Assembly (NCBI GenBank): GCA_029448655.1
Contig: JACCLO010000008.1
Coordinates: 1,364,001 to 1,428,000, forward strand
Origin: Wolfiporia cocos
Taxonomy: Eukaryota > Basidiomycota > Agaricomycetes > Polyporales > Phaeolaceae
Length of the DNA: 64,000 bases
Direction: 5' to 3'
Shown here: positions 56,849 to 64,000 of the stretch, in pieces
How positions within the stretch are numbered: position 1 is the first letter of the stretch
How the letters are laid out: the number at the start of each line of letters is the position of its first letter
The notes under the pieces: generated by a model
What the model saw: the letters and a program-made list of their open reading frames with translations, nothing else
Database searches by the model: none
What the model was told of the DNA's origin: nothing
Made by a program: the position numbers and the translations under genes

Positions 56849-59800
56849 ATGCCTCGAGAATCTGTATACAAGATAGATGATAAAGGGAACAAAGTCTATT
56901 TTTGCGGCTGTAGTCGACTATGCAAAAAGAGGGGCTCGCCTTTTGTGGGCAAAACTACCTACTGCACACATGCCAAGTATCGCAGAGAAGACGCCGCAAG
57001 AAGAAGAGCTGAGGATAATGCTCAGAATGTATTCTTTGAGGGTGGGGTAGATATGTATTCTGCTCAGGGAGAGCGCGCGTTAGTATGTCAATTTTAATGG
57101 CACCAGCCGCAACGCAGATATTGATATTAATAAATAAGGAGGCGTCAAACAAAGAGAGCAACGATAGGAATCTGGAAAACATTGATGAAAACAATGATTC
57201 CTACGCTGACCGTGAGTTTTGTCATTGTAGATACTGCGAACGATATTGATTTTTTGCAGAAGATGTACCGGAGGGCATTGGCCACGCAATTGCACTGCAA
57301 GAAGACGAGACCATGAATATGGAGCTACAACAAAAAGACCAGGAGATGGCTGAGGTAGTGGAGCCCATTTTTGAGGTACGCAAAAAGCCTGCGGCACCGG
57401 TATAGTGACCTTAGAGACTTGCCCTGCAGCAATCCGAAGTTGTAGACGCCCGCGACTTGCACGAGTGCCCTGTAGCGCAGCCTACCTCAAATCACGTGCA
57501 ACTTCCTAACCCAGACGCGGGGGCGCGCGACCCTACTCAGGACGCTGGTAGTATTGCAGATATCACAGCTGCAGAAGAAGAGGACGAGGAGCGATTGCTT
57601 TTTGGGCATCTAGCTATGGATCTCCCTGTTGGCCTGCTGGATGAATTGAGCCTAGATGATGACTCTGGCACTCAACTTGGCGACAACTTCAACCCATCCT
57701 CTGAAGATCTCGGCATTCCTGACCAGATAACTCTAAAGGATCTGCATGATACTGTGGGCATGCAGCATCTCCTTAGAAGTTCAAGGTTGGAAGACGAAAC
57801 AGCTGACCCCGGAGTACTCGAGCGCATTCGAAATCCCCCTACCGAGCTCGTCAACATCGATGACCCTGTTATAACTCTGTCAATCGAAGTCTACTTAGGA
57901 TTGGACTACGTCGCTCAGGAACATTACAATCTCGTTCGCAGAGCTGTAGCTCGATGCCCTCCTCACATTGAAATGCTCTCATTCTCTGAAATTAAGGCCA
58001 AAGTGGCCGAGATCACCGGAATATTGCTCTGAAGCACAACGTGTGTATCAGCAGCTGTATGGCGTTCACAGGAATATATAGCGACCTTATTATTTGCTCG
58101 TACTGCGGGGAAAATCGCTATGTCGAAAAACGCGTTAGGAGAAAACGCGTCAATGTACCAAGAAAACAAATGACTACTATACTTATAGGTCCGGTATTAC
58201 AAGCCATGCGCCGTTCTGTGGTCAGCTCAGAGGGTGCCAACTACCGTTCCAAAATCACTAGGAAGGTACTCAGATCTCTCCTCGCCAACGACTCCATTAT
58301 TCCAGAATATACCGACTTTGTACATGGCGAGGATTACCTCAATGCTTGCGATAAGGGCGACATCGGAGATGACGACATCGTGCTCATGTTCTCCATGGAC
58401 GGTGCACAGCTCTATGCGTGTAAGCAATCCGATTGCTGGGTGTATATGTGGGTATTATTGGACTACGCGCCAGAAGTCCGGTACAAGAAAACCCATGTTA
58501 TTCCCGGCGGCATCATCCCAGGTCCTAACAAGCCAAAAAATGTCGACTCTTTCATTTTTCCTGGCTTGCGTATCCTCAGCTCTCATATGATCGAAGGACT
58601 TAAAATCTGGGATCCGCATGGCGGAATTATTGAATCGAAACTATTCCTCCTGCTCGCCACTGCCGATTCAGTGGGGATGACTTATCTCAATGGCTTGGTC
58701 GGGCACTCGGGTGCCCAGGGATGTCGAATCTACTGTCCTCTTAAGGGGCGTCATAAGCCAGGTTCTGGTTACTATTATCCTGCATGCTTAAAGCCGGACA
58801 ACTACGATGTTGCGAATTGCAGTCATGAAGATGTTGAGCCGCAAATTCTCGACTCTGTCGAGGCTTATAAGCGGTACTATGACAATCTCACACGCGTGCT
58901 GGGTGCGAGGACAGATAGGGAATTTCAAAAGCTGCGCTTAGAAACCGGAATTGCAAAACCAAGTTTATTTGGAGGTCTCCCACTTAGGTCTACACTAGGA
59001 CTTCCGACATGCTTTCCTGCAGACATTATGCACCTCGTCGCAATTAATATCCCAGATCTATTCATCAGTCTGTGGCGCGGCACGATCCAGTGCGATCCTA
59101 ACGACGATAGATCGACATGGAGATTTATGGTGTATGGTGCTTACCAAGGATACCTGGGAAGCGCATGGTAAAGCTGTAGCCGCCACCACTCCATACCTTC
59201 CCGGATCATTTGACCGTGCTCCCAGGAATATTGCCGACAAGCTGACTAGTGGCTATAAGGCATGGGAGCACTTAATCCATCTCTACTGTCTCTGTCCGGC
59301 ACTCCTTTACAACGTACTTCCTGAAGTATTCTATCGTAACCTCTGCAAGCTTGTCAGAGGTGTTCGCCTGCTTTACCAACGTAACATCTCGCGTGCAGAT
59401 ATCATGGAGGCGTCCGCGCTATTAATCATGTTCGAAAAAGACTACGAGCTAATTTATTACGAGCGCAAAACCGCAAGATTGCATTTCGTGCGGCAAAGCA
59501 TACACTCTGTCACTCATATCCCTACAGAGACTGAACGTCTTGGCCCTGAAATCATCTTCTCCCAGTGGCCCATGGAGCGTCTTCTCGGGGAGCTTGGGTT
59601 ACAAATCCGCAACCATTCAAGTGCGTATGCAAATATGGCAGAAATTGCTGTCAGGAGATGCCAAATGAATGCGATACACGCCATGATTCCTGCACTCACC
59701 GAGCCACAGTCACTGCCATGTGGTGCTATTGATCTTGGTGGTGGGTATGCTCTTCTACGGAGAAGCGAAGACAAGGCCACTCCTATTACAGACGCAGAGA

Positions 59801-60378
59801 AGTGCGTCATAGTACCATATCTTGAGAGTATGGGAGTTGCTATGTCGGCATACTGGACCTCTAATCCCACCATATCAAGATGGGCACGCGTAATTTTACC
59901 TAATAAACAGGTTGCACGATCGTTATGGAGAGAATCTGATACACCTGTCGAAAAATTACGAATTGCACGCAACGTAAAGGTGCGTGTGCTAGTTCATTTA
60001 TCTGCGAAGTGTCTGGTGGCTGACATATCCTAGATATACGAGAATGGAATTTACATGATTGCTGAGGTTCAATATTCTTTCCAAGCTCCCCATCCCCACC
60101 GCAATAGTGGCCTCGCACTCGTGTCAGCGTACTCAGACCCAGACCAGGATCTACTCAATTGCTCAGAAAATACACTTTACTCTTGCAAATAACAAGGTGC
60201 TCGCAATCTCAAAGTCATTAATGTAACCTCAATTCAAGCTGTGGTTGCAATGATACCACATCCTGCCCCCTATGGCCCTCACGGACGCAATCTGGAGGGT
60301 AATTTTTTTCTTGCGGAGAAGCTCGGATTGGACTTACTACAGTTCACTCATGTGGATGATATTACTGCAGATGAATGA
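56849..60378 (+). pseudogene. Tnp2-type transposase (Transposase_21-like), inactivated
   Basis: It starts at ATG 56849 with a Cys-rich zinc-finger-like block (CGCSRLCKKRGSPFVGKTTYC). After two short introns come an acidic linker (57430-57640), a helical region, and the Tnp2 core: MFSMDGAQLYACKQSDCW, IPGPNKPKNVDSF, TADSVGMTYLNGLVGHSGAQGC and PLKGRHKPG. Then follow FPADIMHLVAINIPDL, KLVRGVRLLYQ and the C-terminal part with an intron at 59981-60033. Three lesions: a 1-base loss near 58024 (copy 1 is in frame there), a 7-base tandem duplication at 59127-59140, and an in-frame TAA at 60190 (copy 1 has a sense codon). It would have cut and joined the element's ends. It is now dead. Confidence 0.9.
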
Positions 60379-60692
60379 ATAGTGTATAAGTGAGTTCGGG
60401 ATGGAAGTGGGTACAGTGTTTCAACGCGAAATTGCAGATAATGCGTAGATGAGGTGATCTGAGAACGGACAGCGACCATGACGAATATTACAATATGTGC
60501 AGGGACGAGCGCTACTCATAGCACTGGCGCCTCCGAGCTGTAGCAATTGCCATATCCGTCACATCGTTGTGCGCTTAATGCCCAAAGAGCAAGATTCAAA
60601 CTCCGTAACCCTAACGTAACCCTACTCAGCAGTCACAATACCCCCGCATTAAATTTTGGCGAGCGAAAACATGGCACGATAAGAGAGAAGCC

Positions 60693-62240
60693 TTGACGAA
60701 GGGAAGGACTGACACACTAGCTGAAAGACCGCGCCGAGGCCGAAGGCCTCACTCTGCAGGTAACAATGAACATACTTCTAAATCCGACAATCAGGAGCTA
60801 GGTTTCACGGAACATGCGGATGGAGAGATGTTCTCGGATTCAGAACTCGAGAGTGTTCGAAGAGCATGTCGCAGTTTTTTTCAGTCTGTTGTAGAGCGGG
60901 GTATTGCACCCAAAAGCTGGGGTCGGCTTAGCACCGAGGACGCCTCAGAATTCCGCGTGCACCTCGAAAAATTATTTCCGGACCTCGCGCTTTGCGAGAA
61001 TCACTGGAAGGTCGACCAGCTAGGCACCGTGCTTTACCCACGTTGGAAGCAGAAACGGCCTCAGTTATTTGCACATTCAGGTCCACGTGCCACTGCCCGG
61101 CCGGTCTCAACTCAATCACATCCTTCCATTCATACATCTGCACACCAAGAGCCAGGAGCAGGGGTCTTAGCACTCCAGGAGCCAGGAGAACGTTTACTTG
61201 CTGCATCAGGTGAGATGTCCTTGCTACGTACCATTCTTGAATTTATTCGAGCGCTTCAGATCGTGCGCTGCGTACCTCGATCAGCGCTTCCACAGCCTCG
61301 CGCGAATCACAGGAAGTGTTGACGTCAGTGCCGGCTTCGCGAACAGAGATCGCCGAGTCTTTACAGGCACAGGATGTGCCGGGCTCATCTCGGACTTCTT
61401 CGACTCAGATCATAGAGCTTGGGACTGCTTCTGACGATCCTTCTGGCAACGCTGCTCCTCTCAAGTCCTCGCGAGACATCTCAGCTGAACCTCTTGTGCC
61501 TGACTCTGCCGTACGCACCCAATTGACTGAACCAAACACTGGCGACAAGAGGCCTGCCCCTTCGGATCAGGATAGCACCGGACCCCGCGAGCGTAGAATC
61601 AGGATAAACAGCGCTGCGTAATTTTTTTTCTTAGTGTTTCGTTGTGCGTTGTACTACCCCTGACATATCAGCCTCGCGTTCCAATCAAATGCCACCTCGC
61701 TTGAGCAGGATCGCATCGCCGCGTTGTCCTTGGTCGCGTTGTCCTTGGTCGCATCGTCCTCGGCCGACACAGCTCTAGAGAATTTAATGTCGAGCGCAGA
61801 AAGCGTTGTGCGTGGACCGAGCGGGGCGGGAGGAAATTTAGTGCAGGTAAACGACGAACGCAATGCGGCGCAGGACACATCCGGGGACGTCATGATGCTA
61901 GACATAAGCTCTACGCTGCAAACCAAAGGCCGCCCATAGCGCGGACATGCCGGAGAGAGGACGGCGCGGCACACGACCACAGCTACAGAGAGAGCTAACG
62001 AGGCACAGACTGCTAAGGTACCTGGAAGACAAAGGCGCAGGCATATTTTACGTCCTGGAAATGTCCCGAATGCTAGGTACGCACTTCACTCTTTTTCAAA
62101 TGTTGTCTCGTCTTTTTTGTAGAAATATATTTGCTCACGAATGGAAGACAACGCACCCCAATGGAAGAACAGACGAGTTCAACAAGGATTTCAGCGCCTT
62201 GTCAAAAGAACAACTGCAGGTACGTCGATTCTCGTAATAT
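60693..62240 (+). CDS. Accessory gene of the Tnp2 element
   Basis: Open segments at 60693-61322, 61316-61621, 61724-61939 and 61947-62237 follow one another in changing frames and are probably exons of one or two genes. Recognisable stretches are FSDSELESVRRACRSFFQSVVERGIAPKSWG and ENHWKVDQLGTVLYPRWKQKRP; later parts are rich in Ser, Thr and Pro. The last exon (IFAHEWKTTHPNGRTDEFNKDFSALSKEQ) is shared with copy 1 (near 14520-14455). No known domain. The same gene order in both copies shows it belongs to the element; it may help DNA binding or regulation, as TnpA-like proteins do in plant CACTA elements. That is inference. Confidence 0.65.
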
Positions 62241-62920
62241 CGTATTCAAATCTTTCATTTGACACTCTTAGGTGTATACCGCTGCCGCGAACGAACTGGT
62301 GCGTGTTTTTTTTTACTCAAATATATTTTCCATACCTCATACACACACTGCAGAAAGCAAGCGGCAAACGGATCGGGCAAGAGAAAGCAGACTGACAGTT
62401 TCCGGGAGCGGGGGCGAGGAGCAGGGAGCAGAGGGCGAGGAGCCGGGACGGGGCCAGGGGCGGGGGCAGGGACGAGGAGCATGGGTATGGATGGATATCT
62501 GTGAGTACATCCAGATATTTCTGGAGCACATTTGGGTGCTCCGTGTCGACATTTTTAGTACATTAGAATACATCTAATTACCCAGTGTCAATACATCTGA
62601 ATACATTCGGATATATTCACGTGTACCATGATCTTGTACCAGGATATATGTCGAGACATCAAGCTATATGCAGCTACATTATAGGATACACTGTGATTTA
62701 TTGCAATACACTGCCGGACATTCTCATGCAACCCTGAGGATACATTGAAATATATTTGATATATCGAAACTTATCATAGTTACATCTAGATACATTTAGT
62801 GTAGGTAAGATACATTGTATGGGCGTCTACTATGTATCCTAATGTAGTCTATGGTTCGCGTTGTATCCTAATGTTTCCGATACTTCTGGATACATTTAAA
62901 TACATGGAATTCTCACTGGG

Positions 62921-63674
62921 CCTCATCAACCGTCCCGTCAGAAGAATTCTTCGGTCGTCTCCAGAACTGCTTGTAAGGGATCCACTGGTAGGAGCTTGCC
63001 TCAGGATCTCGGCAGACTGTCTTAATAATATCCAGAAGGCTATGATGGTATACATCTGGAACCTCCAGTTGCGGCACTTTGCTCTCGTAGGCCCATTTTT
63101 CCTTCTCTTTTGGCAGCCTGACCGTGACAGAGCTTGACACAATACTGTCATAACGTACTTATTAAAGTCTTGACCGTCCTCTGGGTATTGCTTAAGTCGT
63201 AAGGCGCCCAGTCTTAGACAAGAAGAGGAGTGTGTCGCGGTCGCAGACAAGCACGCATGAGGGAGTAGAGAGGGACTAAGCCCAACGTCTAGAATAACAA
63301 CTCTGAGGTGTAAGCCTCAGAGGGTGCAGCCTTATATACAAGAGGGGCGTCGCAGCACGGTCGTATGTGGCTACCCTAAAGTAGGTCCGTGCGTAGCTAT
63401 GGGGCGGCGCTAGTATCTAAGGAGGCAAGGCACCTGATGTATAACCTAGGGGGGCGCTAGCATAGTAACCTAACCACTATACTACATGCAACAGGCACGT
63501 GACTACATAGACGTAAGTACGCGGGTTCGAGCCCTGATGGGGCGCACCTAAATGCCACAGCGGAAACTGTGACAGAGCTTTTATTCCATCCATCTGCAGC
63601 GGAAAATTCTGGGTCGCTGGTTTCTGAGGATTCAACCCGTTCCCATTCTCGTCCAACATTCATCCCTCTCAAGT
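62921..63674 (-). pseudogene. Plavaka-type transposase, N-terminal part
   Basis: Minus-strand coding from about 63672 (SETSDPEFSAADGWNKSS) to 62921, interrupted by the solo LTR at 63135-63574. After the LTR the frame continues SVTVRLPKEKEKWAYESKVPQLEVPDVYHHSLLDIIKTV and YQWIPYKQFWRRP, ending in DGTVDE at the Tnp2 element. Removing the LTR with one GAGCT copy joins NKSS to VTVRLPK in frame; removing the Tnp2 element joins DGTVDE to ESAEVDDIHVY in frame. The usual N-terminal zinc finger would lie to the right, beyond the LTR at 63675. Confidence 0.8.
63135..63574 (-). repeat. Solo LTR (minus) with B-box-like motif, TSD GAGCT
   Basis: 440 bp, TGACACAATACTG at left and GAAACTGTGACA at right, with perfect GAGCT at 63130-63134 and 63575-63579. 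On the minus strand it has the promoter box, a TATATAAG box and a hairpin (63301-63322). GGGTTCGAGCCC at 63523-63534 is a T-arm/B-box-like palindrome close to the LTR's 5' end, preceded by AACCACTATACTAC, which resembles a reversed tRNA D-arm. Confidence 0.92.
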
Positions 63675-64000
63675 TGTCACAGATTTATCTGGGGCTTACA
63701 GCATTTTTCCTACGATTATAGCAATTTACCTGGGATTTATACGTCTACCTACAAGTTATCTATGGGTTAACTCCCATTGCCACCACGACAAGCTCTTAAC
63801 TGGGCTTATCAACCACATGACCAGCTTACGTAACGCTACGGTACAACCACGTCCAATAGCAACACTACAGCTACGTCATACAGGTCTCGCCCGCCATAGC
63901 AAGACCAGTCACGTCATAGATCTTAGATCATAATGATAGGCCGAGCGCGGCACGCTCGCATAATAATGTCCACATGTACAAACAGTGCCTCGCGGCCTTG
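63675..64000 (+). repeat. Start of an LTR (family B-like), cut by the window edge
   Basis: It begins TGTCACAGATTTATCTGGGGC at 63675 and shares the T-rich opening with family B (TTTTTCCTACG, CTATGGG). The preceding CAAGT (63670-63674) should be half of a duplication. Whether a full element or a solo LTR follows cannot be seen. Confidence 0.65.

Larger units (their letters stand above)
56485..62920 (+). mobile_element. Tnp2/CACTA-like transposon, copy 2 (plus)
   Basis: 6436 bp with inverted ends CCCAGTGAGAATCC (56485) and GGAATTCTCACTGGG (62920), flanked by the perfect 7-bp duplication CCTCATC at 56478-56484 and 62921-62927. Subterminal GATACATT-type repeats lie inside both ends. It holds the transposase (56849-60378) and an accessory gene (60693-62240). 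The element is inserted in the Plavaka-type transposase gene; removing it with one duplication restores that frame. Nearly full length, with no LTRs inside, so it is younger than or luckier than copy 1. Confidence 0.93.

Overview
The window looks like nuclear DNA of a basidiomycete, most likely an agaricomycete close to the Polyporales. Genes are GC-rich and cut by many 50-60 base GT-AG introns. Families typical of that group are present: DUF6533 membrane proteins, Plavaka-type and Tnp2 transposases, and a dUTPase-bearing Ty3/Gypsy element. No species is claimed.

Layout. (1) 1-25.2 kb is a transposon island. It starts with a Ty3/Gypsy element on the minus strand (gag-pro-pol plus 5' LTR, to 5094). 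After it come about a dozen solo LTRs, most with TG...CA ends and 5-bp target duplications, nested up to three deep. From 13789 to 25153 lies a heavily invaded copy (copy 1, minus) of a Tnp2/CACTA-like DNA transposon. (2) 25.6-47.4 kb is a gene island: a KEN-box protein, a PAQR/hemolysin-III receptor, a cytochrome P450, a DUF6533 membrane protein, an RRG9/neugrin-like mitochondrial protein, coactosin, a GNAT acetyltransferase, NAC-beta, the WD40 actin-interacting protein AIP1, and one unrecognised acidic protein. A hAT-type MITE and a TA-flanked MITE sit between genes. (3) 48.2-64 kb is a second transposon island. It holds a Tc1/mariner element carrying a fold-back insert, a DUF6533 gene broken by a solo LTR, and a Plavaka-type transposase gene (minus) broken by one solo LTR and by copy 2 (plus, 56485-62920) of the Tnp2 element.

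The gene island is bracketed by the two inverted copies of the Tnp2 element. Both copies have TIRs starting CCCAGTGA and 7-bp target duplications, an unusual length for a CACTA-like element. Several insertions can be undone on paper and restore a reading frame or an empty site, so their order can be read.

The most interesting signals are the conserved, covarying hairpin just downstream of the TATA box in otherwise diverged LTRs; a shared upstream box (GCGCACRGRCC...TTTAGGG); tRNA T-arm/B-box-like sequences at the U3 edge of several LTRs; the 7-bp duplications with a possible excision footprint; and the pair of inverted tRNA-like sequences inside the mariner element. Exon borders below were set by eye from splice consensus and protein continuity.
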